Of a DNA stretch of 64,000 nucleotides, positions 12,228 through 19,139 are shown one piece after another. Positions within the stretch are counted from its first letter, which is position 1, and each line of letters starts with the position of its first letter. A program made the translations under genes and the position numbers. Source of the stretch: Microbacteriaceae bacterium (GTDB lineage Bacteria; Actinomycetota; Actinomycetes; Actinomycetales; Microbacteriaceae). The notes under the pieces are model-generated. The model did no database searches and was not told the DNA's origin. It saw nothing but the letters and a program-made list of their open reading frames with translations. The DNA is taken from NCBI GenBank assembly GCA_031177985.1, contig JAPSJW010000001.1, positions 682,001-746,000 on the forward strand, read 5' to 3'.

Positions 12228-12256
12228 AAGGCCCGGCCGCCCGACGGTCGGGCCTT
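12228..12256 (+). terminator. hairpin terminator
   Basis: A 12-bp stem (12228-12239 with 12245-12256, one G-U pair) with a 5-nt loop starts 11 nt after the stop of the membrane-protein gene, between convergent genes. There is no long T run, which is common for actinobacterial terminators. Confidence 0.7.
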
Positions 12257-12285
12257 CGGCGTGCTCGCCGCCGATGAGGCGGCGG

Positions 12286-12744
12286 TCAGCCGCGGTGGTA
12301 CTCGCTGATCCAGAGCCCCTCGACGACCTCGCGATCACCGAGATGCTCGAAGCCGAGACGTTCATACAGAGACCGCGCCGGCTGATTCAATCGGCCGGTC
12401 GCGACGGTCACCGTGCGCTCGGCCGCGTGCAGCAGGATCAGCTCCACCAGTGCGCGCCCGACGCCGGAGCGGAACGCCTTGGGATCGACCACCAGCCGCT
12501 CGATGTCCACAGCATCCGCCGTCGCCGTCCACGCGAGAGCTCCCACGAGCTCGCCGCGGAAACCGCCGAGCCACGAGAGTTCCGCTTGGGCGAGGTCGTC
12601 CACAGTCTCGCCGAGCGGCGGGATGCGGTCGTCGCCGAGCAGGTCCGCCTCGGCCGAGTACGCATCGCGCTGCACCCGATGCAGCCGCTCGAGCAGCGCG
12701 CGGTCGGAGAGGTCGAGCGCGCGCACCTCGAGAGGCGCCTGCAT
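12286..12744 (-). CDS. GNAT-family N-acetyltransferase
   Basis: 152 residues. The GNAT fold is visible as the strand DIERLVVDPKAFRSGVGRAL (acetyl-CoA loop of the R-x-x-G-x-G/A type) followed by TVATGRLNQPARSLYERLGF. The enzyme would transfer an acetyl group to an amine; the substrate is unknown. Its ATG overlaps the stop of the upstream winged-helix gene by one base (TGATG), so the two genes are coupled in one transcript. Confidence 0.88.
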   Translation of the reverse strand: MQAPLEVRALDLSDRALLERLHRVQRDAYSAEADLLGDDRIPPLGETVDDLAQAELSWLGGFRGELVGALAWTATADAVDIERLVVDPKAFRSGVGRALVELILLHAAERTVTVATGRLNQPARSLYERLGFEHLGDREVVEGLWISEYHRG

Positions 12745-13469
12745 CAGAAGACGTCAGGCGACGGCGTGCTCGTGTGCCGGATCGACACGTCGGCGTGACG
12801 GTCGAAGCGGTAGCCCACCCCGCGCACGGTGCGCACGATGTCCTCGTACACGCCGAGCTTCGAGCGCAGGCGACGCACGTGGACGTCGATGGTGCGCTCG
12901 TTCGGGATGTCGTCGTCGCCCGCCGCCCAGAGCGACGAGATCAGCTCGGCGCGGTCGATCGTGCGTCCCTCGCGCAGCACGAGGTACTGCAGCAGCTCGA
13001 ACTCCTTGTAGGTGAGCTGAGCGTTCTCGTCGTCGAGGGTGACGCGCTTGCGCGACAGGTCGACGACGACGCCGGGCTTCCGCTGCGGCTCAGCGGGGAC
13101 GGAGGCATCCTGCCGGTGCCTGGCCAGCGCGGCCGGGTCCTGCAGAGCCAGCCGCACGACGTCGACGTCGCGGCCGCCTACGCCCTGCGGGGCGAGCGCC
13201 ACCGCGGCATAGGTCTCCGCGGTCGGCACGAGCTGAGCGGTGAGGGCCTTGAGCTGCTCGACGAGAGCACCGAGGTCGGTGCCGGCTTCGGCCGCCTTCA
13301 GCTCGTCGACGCCGACGTAGAGCACGAAGCCGCGAGCCTCGGTGCCCTCGGGAACGGCGCGGATGCGGGTCTTCGGCTGGGCGGGAGCCGGAGCGGGGGT
13401 GAGGGTCGGCTCAGGCGCGGGGGCGACGGGAGCGGCGGTGCGGGGGAGGTCGAGAGTGGCGAGAGACAT
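12744..13469 (-). CDS. winged-helix (OmpR-type) regulator, atypical
   Basis: 241 residues from the ATG at 13469. The C-terminal ~100 residues are an OmpR/PhoB winged helix: LTYKEFELLQYLVLREGR, ISSLWAAGDDDIPNERTIDVH, VRRLRSKLG and VRTVRGVGYRF. The N-terminal ~120 residues do not look like a normal receiver: I see no acidic pair or phospho-Asp motif, so it may be phosphorylation-independent. The first ~40 residues are Pro/Ala-rich. An in-frame ATG at 13658 would add 63 low-complexity residues; the AAGGA site at 13478-13482 favours the shorter form. Coupled to the downstream acetyltransferase gene. Confidence 0.85.
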   Translation of the reverse strand: MSLATLDLPRTAAPVAPAPEPTLTPAPAPAQPKTRIRAVPEGTEARGFVLYVGVDELKAAEAGTDLGALVEQLKALTAQLVPTAETYAAVALAPQGVGGRDVDVVRLALQDPAALARHRQDASVPAEPQRKPGVVVDLSRKRVTLDDENAQLTYKEFELLQYLVLREGRTIDRAELISSLWAAGDDDIPNERTIDVHVRRLRSKLGVYEDIVRTVRGVGYRFDRHADVSIRHTSTPSPDVF

Positions 13470-13790
13470 GAGGTCGAATCCTTGGGGAAGGCGAAGGTCC
13501 TCCGAGCGAGGATTGTGATCCTTCGGCTGGCTGTTGTCGGAGTGCTGGGTGCGGGACGCCGCATCCGCGGGTCGCGGGGCGTCCGGGAGCCCGGGCTTCA
13601 TCGGTTCGGAAGCGGAGCTCGGCGAGGGGTGGCCGCTCAGGCGCACATTCGACAACACATGACAGCGCTCGCCGGCATCATCATGCCGGCGGTCCCGTAC
13701 ACCTCAGGGGAGGTCAGGGCGAACGCGCGTACAGTCATGCGTGCAAGTTTCTTTCATCGCCGCAACAGATGTCAAGTCACAGGAGAGGCG
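13470..13790. other. intergenic region with a perfect hairpin
   Basis: About 320 nt between the divergent winged-helix gene and the zinc-ribbon gene. It contains a perfect 9-bp inverted repeat with a 4-nt loop at 13670-13691 (CGCCGGCAT and its complement), and a likely -10 box TACAGT at 13730-13735 for the plus-strand gene, giving a roughly 50-nt leader. Nothing else convincing is seen. Confidence 0.5.
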
Positions 13791-13940
13791 TTGGAGTCGG
13801 AGGAGGAGCTCGCGGGCGACCCGGCGTGCTGGTTGGGGCGCGTGTGCGACGACTGCGGTGCGCTGGTCGACGGGCCGCGCGGCACGGCATGCTGGCGCTG
13901 CGGTCTGACGCCCGAGCACGCGCCAGAACCGGCTGAGTGA
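13791..13940 (+). CDS. small zinc-ribbon protein
   Basis: 49 residues, starting with TTG at 13791 behind AGGAGAGG (13781-13788). It holds two CxxC knuckles, CDDC and CWRC, 16 residues apart, in the context DPACWLGRVCDDCGALVDG, so it should bind one zinc ion. Similar tiny CxxC proteins are common in Microbacteriaceae, with no known function. It is convergent with the MerR gene. The frame is open far upstream, but only this start has a good ribosome site; an ATG at 13737 is possible but is too close to the -10 box. Confidence 0.6.
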   Translation: MESEEELAGDPACWLGRVCDDCGALVDGPRGTACWRCGLTPEHAPEPAE

Positions 13941-13968
13941 GCCTTTCGCCTCGCTCCAGAGGTGGCGC

Positions 13969-14328
13969 TCAACCGGTCGGTACCACGACCCGCCTCGCCG
14001 CTTCTGCGACGACCTCGTCGAGCCGGTCGCGGGTGGCGGCGAGTTCGCGCACCTTGCGGTCGAGCGCCTCCCGCTCTCGCTCGAGCCGCTCGACCATCGC
14101 GGGTGTCGTGGTGCCCGAGTAGACGCAGGGCAGGATCTGCACGACATCGCGGCTGCTGAGTCCGGCCGCGTAGAGCGCCTGGATGAACACGACCCGGTCG
14201 ACGGCGTCCTCGTCATACTCGCGAAGCCCGCCGGGAGTGCGGGTCGACGACAGCAGGTGCTGCGTCTCGTAGTAGCGCAGCGACCGCACGCTCACTCCGC
14301 TGCGTCTCGCGAGCTCGCCGATCCTCAT
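13969..14328 (-). CDS. MerR-family transcriptional regulator
   Basis: 119 residues. N-terminal MerR winged helix: MRIGELARRSGVSVRSLRYY, then GLREYDEDAVDRVVFIQALYAAGLS. The C-terminal helix (about 80-110) is the antiparallel dimer coiled coil. No metal-binding Cys pair is present beyond C69 in ILPCVYSG, so it is probably of the organic-ligand or redox type, not a metal sensor. ATG 14328 has GGAGG at 14336-14340. The open frame runs upstream to 15147 antisense to the SDR gene and is not real there. It faces the SDR gene across a typical MerR promoter. Confidence 0.9.
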   Translation of the reverse strand: MRIGELARRSGVSVRSLRYYETQHLLSSTRTPGGLREYDEDAVDRVVFIQALYAAGLSSRDVVQILPCVYSGTTTPAMVERLEREREALDRKVRELAATRDRLDEVVAEAARRVVVPTG

Positions 14329-14341
14329 CCGTCGCCTCCAT

Positions 14342-14373
14342 TTGACTCTGACATTGATGTCAGGTTTTACCGT
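14342..14373 (+). promoter_or_regulatory. MerR-type promoter/operator of the SDR gene
   Basis: A -35 TTGACT (14342-14347) and a -10 TACCGT (14368-14373) are separated by a long 20-bp spacer that contains a perfect 16-bp palindrome CTGACATTGATGTCAG (14348-14363). Over-long spacers with a central dyad are the hallmark of MerR-activated promoters. The -10 ends 6 nt before the SDR ATG, so the transcript should be leaderless. Confidence 0.8.
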
Positions 14374-14379
14374 AGCGGC

Positions 14380-15093
14380 ATGCGAATCCAGAATGCCGTC
14401 GCCCTCGTCACAGGGGCCAACCGCGGGCTCGGTCTCGAGTTCACCCGTCAGCTGCTCGACCGCGGAGCCGGCCGTGTCTATGCGACCGCCCGCTCCGAAG
14501 AGGGCGTCGATGCCATCGCCCGTCACTGGCCCACGGATGCGGTGCGTCCGCTCCGCGTCGACGTCACCGACCCCTCCACCGTGGCCGCTGCGGCCGAGGT
14601 GGCGCGGGACGTGTCGCTGCTGATCAACAACGCCGGGATCACGAGCAACACCCCGCTCGTGAGCGGCGACATCTCCGTCATGCGAGCCGAGTTCGAGACC
14701 CACTACTGGGGCAGCGTGCACACGACGCGGGCCTTCGCTCCCATCCTGGCGGCGCAGGGCGGTGGGGCGATCATCAACGTCCTGTCGCTGCTGTCGTTCC
14801 GGGCGTTCCTCGGCAGCGGCGCCTATGCGGCCGCGAAAGCGGCTCAGTGGCAGCTCACGAACAGCGCTCGGCTCGAGCTCGCCGGACAGGGCACCCAGGT
14901 GCTCGGGGTGCACCTGGGTGCGACCGACACTGACATGATGGCCGGCTGGGACATCCCGAAGAACACGCCGGCAGAGGCGGTCGGTTGGACGCTCGAGGGA
15001 CTGGAGTCCGGCAGCTCCGAGGTGCTGGACCCGGCATCCGCCGCAGTGAAGGCCAGGCTGAACCTTCCGCTGGAGGAGCTCTATCGGGCCTGA
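14380..15093 (+). CDS. SDR-family oxidoreductase
   Basis: 237-residue NAD(P)-dependent short-chain dehydrogenase. The Rossmann motif is TGANRGLG near residue 12, NNAG lies at about 86-89, and the catalytic pair is YAAAK (within SGAYAAAKAAQ). No membrane segment. Substrate unknown. It is transcribed divergently from the merR gene and almost certainly activated by that regulator through the dyad at 14348-14363. The last 13 nt overlap the convergent nitroreductase-family gene. Confidence 0.93.
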   Translation: MRIQNAVALVTGANRGLGLEFTRQLLDRGAGRVYATARSEEGVDAIARHWPTDAVRPLRVDVTDPSTVAAAAEVARDVSLLINNAGITSNTPLVSGDISVMRAEFETHYWGSVHTTRAFAPILAAQGGGAIINVLSLLSFRAFLGSGAYAAAKAAQWQLTNSARLELAGQGTQVLGVHLGATDTDMMAGWDIPKNTPAEAVGWTLEGLESGSSEVLDPASAAVKARLNLPLEELYRA

Positions 15094-15509
15094 GCGCCCG
15101 TCGGCTCGTCGAAGTCCACCCGCAGCACGGGGCTCCCCTCGAGCCAACGCTCCAACGGAACGGGCTGGCGGATCCTCGCCGGGTTGCTGGGCTGATTCAG
15201 GTCCTCGACGATCCGAGTGAGCACACGGCGGCGCTGCTCCTCATCGACAGGGCTGGCCGTGGCCGCGAGGTCCGCCGTCACTCCGTGCTTCAGATGGAAG
15301 GTGAAGCGCGGGTTGGCCAGCAGGTTGGCGTGCCAGTCGCGGCGACCGGGTGAGCCCGTCAAGTAGATCTCATCGTCGACCCGGTAGAACCAGATCTCGA
15401 TGCGGCGCGGCTCGCCCGAGCGGGCGCCGATCGTGGTGATGTCGACGGTGCGGTCACGGGCCGTCGAGGAGGGAGTGAGTGCGAGTGCCTCGCGGATGCG
15501 GTCGTCCAT
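15081..15509 (-). CDS. nitroreductase/quinone reductase family protein (DUF385)
   Basis: 142 residues of the deazaflavin-dependent nitroreductase-like family: TTIGARSGEPRRIEIWFY, then YLTGSPGRRDWHANLLANPR. Relatives of this small split-barrel fold use F420 or flavin; which cofactor is used here cannot be told. Two ATGs are possible (15518 and 15509); the one at 15509 is 9 nt after a GGAGG, while the site abuts 15518, so 15509 is chosen. Its upstream region contains the dispersed repeat at 15543-15608. Confidence 0.8.
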   Translation of the reverse strand: MDDRIREALALTPSSTARDRTVDITTIGARSGEPRRIEIWFYRVDDEIYLTGSPGRRDWHANLLANPRFTFHLKHGVTADLAATASPVDEEQRRRVLTRIVEDLNQPSNPARIRQPVPLERWLEGSPVLRVDFDEPTGAQAR

Positions 15510-15542
15510 CCCGTCCATCCTCCCCCTTCCCCTCCTTCCCCA

Positions 15543-15608
15543 TGACGCGCCGTGCGCGGGACGAGACGCGGTCGGCGGGCGCGGCGTGCTGTCCCGCGGA
15601 CGGCGTGT
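15543..15608 (+). repeat. dispersed palindromic repeat, copy A
   Basis: A 66-nt element between the DUF385 gene start and the pentapeptide gene stop. It is 55/66 identical, in opposite orientation, to 56828-56893 inside menD; a 33-nt core (15556-15588) differs at one base. The ends form a near-perfect 8-bp inverted repeat (ACGCGCCG and CGGCGTGT). Confidence 0.8.
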
Positions 15609-15624
15609 TGCGGGGGAGAGGGGG

Positions 15625-16215
15625 TCAGTCGACCCGCGCGCCCAAGGACTCCGCGATGAGCAGCGCCTGCTCCCGGTCGATCCGCACACCGCGCCAGTCG
15701 ACCCCGTAGAGCTGCGCGCCGACGAGGTCGGCTCCCCGCAGGTCGGCGCCCTTCAGCCGCGCGCCGGAGAGCGTGACCGAGGTGAGCACCGCATCCGTCA
15801 GCACGGCGTCCTCGAGGCGTGCGCCGGTGAAATCGGTCTCGGTCATCCGCACCCCCTCGAAGCGCACCCCGCGCAGGTCGGCCTCGAAGAAGGAGACGAA
15901 GTCCCACGATCCGCCCTCGACGGTGAGCGGGCGCAGCGTGGTCTCCGCGAACCGGGATCCGGTGAGCTTGCACTGCCGCAGCGTCGCGTCGAAGAGCGAG
16001 GAATCGCGGAAGACGCAGTTGGCGAACCTGGTCGAGGTGTGCACCGAGGCGTTGAGCTGCGTGTTCGCGAACTCGCAGCGGTCGAACGCGGCGCCGTCGG
16101 TGGTGATCTCGCTCAGGTCGCAGTCGATGAAGACGCAGTCCTCGAACCTCGCGTCGGCGAGGTCGCGGGCATACCAGTCCTCACGGACGAAGCGGATGCC
16201 CTCAGACGGTTCCAT
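15625..16215 (-). CDS. pentapeptide-repeat protein
   Basis: 196 residues built from A(D/N)LXX-type five-residue repeats, for example [39 protein letters not shown] and [18 protein letters not shown]. These fold into a right-handed quadrilateral beta helix. Some relatives (Qnr, MfpA) mimic DNA and protect gyrase from quinolones; nothing here proves that role. The start overlaps the end of upp by 14 nt, so it is likely co-transcribed with upp. Confidence 0.9.
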   Translation of the reverse strand: MEPSEGIRFVREDWYARDLADARFEDCVFIDCDLSEITTDGAAFDRCEFANTQLNASVHTSTRFANCVFRDSSLFDATLRQCKLTGSRFAETTLRPLTVEGGSWDFVSFFEADLRGVRFEGVRMTETDFTGARLEDAVLTDAVLTSVTLSGARLKGADLRGADLVGAQLYGVDWRGVRIDREQALLIAESLGARVD

Positions 16216-16834
16216 AGAGCCGGTCGCCGGCGTCGCCGAGGCCGGGGACGATGTAGCCCACCTCGTTGAGCTTCTCGTCGAGCGCGCCGAGCACGATCGT
16301 GACGTTGCGCCCCTCGGTCGCCTTCTTCACGGCCTCGAGCCCCTCGGGCGAGCCGATGAGGCAGACGGCGGTCACGTCGTCGGCTCCCCGGTCGAAGAGG
16401 TACTCGATCGCGGCGATCAACGAGCCGCCGGTCGCGAGCATCGGGTCGAGCACGAACGCCTGGCGGCCGCTCAGGTCGTCGGGCAGCCGCTCGGCGTAGA
16501 TGTCGGGCTGCAGCGTCTCCTCGTTGCGCACCATGCCGAGGAACCCGACCTCGGCGGTCGGGATGAGCGCGGTCATGCCGTCGAGCATGCCGAGCCCGGC
16601 GCGCAGGATCGGAACGACGAGCGGCCGCGGGGAGCTGATCGCCAGACCGGTCGTCGTGGCGACGGGTGTCTCGACCTGCACCTCCTCGGTGCGCACGTCG
16701 CGGGTCGCCTCGTAGGCGAGCAGGGTGACGAGCTCGCGCGCCAGCATGCGGAAGGTGGGCGACGGGGTGTTCTTGTCGCGCAGCACCGTGAGCTTGTGGG
16801 TGATGAGCGGGTGATCGGCGACATGGACGCGCAT
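16202..16834 (-). CDS. upp: uracil phosphoribosyltransferase
   Basis: 210 residues, normal length. Makes UMP from uracil and PRPP in pyrimidine salvage. The PRPP-binding motif is DPMLATGGS, and the uracil-binding C-terminus is [17 protein letters not shown]. The N-terminus [20 protein letters not shown] is typical. The upstream open frame is not used: TAGATT at 16842-16847 (minus) lies 7 nt before the ATG, indicating a leaderless start. Divergent from tadA with overlapping -10 boxes. Confidence 0.97.
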   Translation of the reverse strand: MRVHVADHPLITHKLTVLRDKNTPSPTFRMLARELVTLLAYEATRDVRTEEVQVETPVATTTGLAISSPRPLVVPILRAGLGMLDGMTALIPTAEVGFLGMVRNEETLQPDIYAERLPDDLSGRQAFVLDPMLATGGSLIAAIEYLFDRGADDVTAVCLIGSPEGLEAVKKATEGRNVTIVLGALDEKLNEVGYIVPGLGDAGDRLYGTV

Positions 16835-16841
16835 AGGCTTC

Positions 16842-16851
16842 AATCTATCGT
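16842..16851. promoter_or_regulatory. overlapping divergent -10 boxes (upp / tadA)
   Basis: The 10-nt string AATCTATCGT reads TAGATT on the minus strand (7 nt before upp) and TATCGT on the plus strand (6 nt before the GTG of tadA). The two hexamers share two base pairs, so the polymerases should compete for this site. Confidence 0.65.
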
Positions 16852-16857
16852 CAGGAG

Positions 16858-17316
16858 GTGCCTGTGCAGCCGTTCGCCGGGTGGATGCGGGAGGCGCTCG
16901 CCGAGGCGAGGCTCGCCCTCGACACGGGCGACGTCCCCGTCGGTGCGCTCGTCGTCGACGGCAGGGGAACGGTACTCGCGAGGGCTCGGAACGAGCGCGA
17001 GGCGCTGCAGGATCCGACCGCTCACGCGGAGGTGCTCGCGCTGCGCGCCGCCGCATCCGTCACCGGCGACTGGCACCTCACCGACGCGACGCTCGTCGTG
17101 ACGCTCGAGCCGTGCGTCATGTGCGCGGGCGCGATCCTGTCGGCTCGGGTGCCGCGGGTCGTGTTCGGCGCCTGGGACGAGAAGGCGGGTGCCGTCGGCA
17201 GCGTCTACGACGTGCTGCGCGATCGGCGGCTTCCGCACACCGTCGAGGTGCGCGCGGGAGTCGGCGCCGAGGAGTCCGCCGAGCTTCTGCGCGGCTTCTT
17301 CGGCGAGCGGCGCTAG
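16858..17316 (+). CDS. tadA: tRNA-specific adenosine deaminase
   Basis: 152 residues. Converts A34 to inosine in tRNA-Arg(ACG). The cytidine-deaminase fold zinc site is complete: HAE at about 56-58 and PCVMC at about 85-89, with the catalytic Glu in HAE. The start is ambiguous: GTG 16858 is 6 nt after TATCGT (leaderless), whereas GTG 16864 has AGGAGG just upstream; both keep the domain intact. Divergent from upp. Confidence 0.93.
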   Translation: MPVQPFAGWMREALAEARLALDTGDVPVGALVVDGRGTVLARARNEREALQDPTAHAEVLALRAAASVTGDWHLTDATLVVTLEPCVMCAGAILSARVPRVVFGAWDEKAGAVGSVYDVLRDRRLPHTVEVRAGVGAEESAELLRGFFGERR

Positions 17317-17326
17317 CCGGAGCTGC

Positions 17327-18286
17327 TCAGTCGGTTCCCTTGACGACGATCGCGTCGGTGCTCGGCTGGCTCGACTTCGGGCGATAGACGTCGGGCTCGA
17401 TGTAGATGATGCGCGCCACGGGAACCCGCTCGCGGATCGTCGTCTCGAGGCTGTCGACCGCGTTCGCCACGTCGGTGAGCTGACGGGTGCGGCCGAAGGC
17501 GACCTTCGCGCCGACGAGCAGCTCGTCCGGTCCGACGTAGAGCGACTTCATGTGGATGAGCGCCTCGACATCGGGGTGCGCGTTGATGGTGTCGCGGATG
17601 GCGCGCTCGTCCTCGACGCTCGCGCCCTCGCCCACGAGCAGGCTCTTCGTCTCGATGCCGAGGATGATCGCGACGAGCATGAGCAGGGCGCCGATCGCGA
17701 GAGTGCCCACCGCGTCCCAGAACGAGTCGCCGGTGATGATGGTGAGGCCGACGCCGATCATCGCGAACACGAGACCGAGCAGCGCGGCGATGTCCTCGAG
17801 CAGAACGACCGGCAGCTCGGGCTGCTTCGCCCGGCGCACGAACTGGACCCAGCTCTGCTTGCCGCGCACGTGGTTCGACTCGATGATCGCGGTGCGCAGC
17901 GAGAAGACCTCGAGCACGATCGCGATGGCGAGCACGAGCGGGGGAAGCCACGGGTACTCGAGCGGGTGCGGGTGCTGCAGCTTGTCGATGCCCTCGTAGA
18001 TCGAGAACATGCCGCCGACCGAGAAGAGGATGATCGCCACGATGAACGCGTAGACGTAGCGCTCGCGCCCGAAGCCGAACGGATGCTCCTGCGTCGCGGC
18101 GCGCTTAGCCCGCTTGCCGCCCAGGATCAGGAGCCCCTGGTTGCCGGCGTCGGCGAGGGAGTGCACGCTCTCGGCGAGCATCGAGCTCGACCCGGAGAAC
18201 AGGAAGGCGATGAACTTGGTCACCGCGATCCCGCTGTTCGCGAGAAGTGCTGCGACGATCGCCTTGGTGCCACCGGATGCGCTCAT
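17327..18286 (-). CDS. cation diffusion facilitator (CDF) transporter
   Basis: 319 residues. Six membrane helices in the first ~215 residues, with the metal-site segments AESVHSLADAGNQ (helix 2, normally HxxxD) and AALLGLVFAMIGVGLT / SFWDAVGTLAIGALL. The C-terminal ~90 residues are the cytosolic metallochaperone-like dimer domain. The family exports Zn, Mn or Fe against protons. Metal specificity cannot be assigned. The start sits 6 nt from a palindromic -10 shared with proC. Confidence 0.92.
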   Translation of the reverse strand: MSASGGTKAIVAALLANSGIAVTKFIAFLFSGSSSMLAESVHSLADAGNQGLLILGGKRAKRAATQEHPFGFGRERYVYAFIVAIILFSVGGMFSIYEGIDKLQHPHPLEYPWLPPLVLAIAIVLEVFSLRTAIIESNHVRGKQSWVQFVRRAKQPELPVVLLEDIAALLGLVFAMIGVGLTIITGDSFWDAVGTLAIGALLMLVAIILGIETKSLLVGEGASVEDERAIRDTINAHPDVEALIHMKSLYVGPDELLVGAKVAFGRTRQLTDVANAVDSLETTIRERVPVARIIYIEPDVYRPKSSQPSTDAIVVKGTD

Positions 18287-18292
18287 GCCTCG

Positions 18293-18302
18293 ATCCTAGG
18301 AT
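18293..18302. promoter_or_regulatory. palindromic bidirectional -10 box (CDF / proC)
   Basis: ATCCTAGGAT is a perfect 10-bp palindrome, so TAGGAT is present on both strands. It lies exactly 6 nt from the CDF ATG on one side and exactly 6 nt from the proC ATG on the other, giving two leaderless divergent transcripts from one symmetrical element. The -35 regions would lie inside the opposite gene. Confidence 0.7.
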
Positions 18303-18308
18303 GAGCGC

Positions 18309-19133
18309 ATGGTCACCCTTCCTCCTCTTGCGATCCTCGGCACGGGCTCTATGGGCGGGGCGATCCTCGCCGGGCTCCTCTCGCCCGACGTGAGCGTCGA
18401 CGGCATCCGCGTCACCAATCGCACGCGCGCCAAGGCGGAGGCGCTCGCGGCCCCCGGCGTCACCTCTCTCGCCACCGAGGACGACCCCGACGCGAACCGC
18501 CGCGCCGTCGAAGGCGCCCGCATCGTGCTGCTCGGCGTGAAGCCCGCCGGCATCGTCGACCTGCTGAGCGAGGTGACGGATGCGCTGCACCCCGACGCGG
18601 TCGTGGTGAGCGTCGCCGCGGGCATCACGACGACCGCGATGGAAGCCGCGACCCCTGCTCGGGTGATGCGCGCGATGCCGAACACCCCATCCGTCATCAA
18701 GCGAGGCGTGACCGGTCTCGCGGCGGGATCGCGCTCGACGGAGGAGGACCTCGCCCTCGTCACCGCGCTCTTCGAGACCGTCGGAACGGTGCTCGTGGTG
18801 CCGGAGTACAAGATCAACGCCCTCAGCACGATCTCGGGCTCCGGCCCCGCCTACGTCTTCTTCCTCATCGAGCGGTTCACCGCGACCGCTCTCAAGATGG
18901 GGTTCACCCTCGAGGAGTCGCGGCTGCTGGTCGAGGAGACCTTCCTCGGTGCGAGCGAGCTGCTCGCGAAGTCGGACGCGCTGCCCGCCGACCTGCGGCA
19001 CCGCGTGACGAGCCCGAAGGGCACCACCGAGCGCGCCATCGCGGTGCTCGAGCGCGCCGACCTCACGAGCGTCTTCGACCGCGCGGTGCGCGCGGCACTC
19101 GAGCGCGCCGAGGAGCTCGCGGCAGGAGCCTGA
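18309..19133 (+). CDS. proC: pyrroline-5-carboxylate reductase
   Basis: 274 residues, last step of proline synthesis (P5C to proline with NAD(P)H). The Rossmann motif is ILGTGSMGGAI near residue 8, and the C-terminal signature SGSGPAYVFFLIE plus VTSPKGTTE is intact. The start is fixed by TAGGAT 6 nt upstream and the family N-terminus. It ends 6 nt before the convergent ABC permease gene. In Mycobacterium tuberculosis proC is followed by an HTH gene and bS22; here those lie about 6 kb away. Confidence 0.96.
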   Translation: MVTLPPLAILGTGSMGGAILAGLLSPDVSVDGIRVTNRTRAKAEALAAPGVTSLATEDDPDANRRAVEGARIVLLGVKPAGIVDLLSEVTDALHPDAVVVSVAAGITTTAMEAATPARVMRAMPNTPSVIKRGVTGLAAGSRSTEEDLALVTALFETVGTVLVVPEYKINALSTISGSGPAYVFFLIERFTATALKMGFTLEESRLLVEETFLGASELLAKSDALPADLRHRVTSPKGTTERAIAVLERADLTSVFDRAVRAALERAEELAAGA

Positions 19134-19139
19134 CGGTCG

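Noticed and set aside
13741-13791. GTG 13741 or ATG 13737 as start of the zinc-ribbon gene
   Set aside because: GTG 13741 is in another frame and gives an Arg-rich product; ATG 13737 is 1 nt after the -10 box, too close to be transcribed. TTG 13791 has a good ribosome site.
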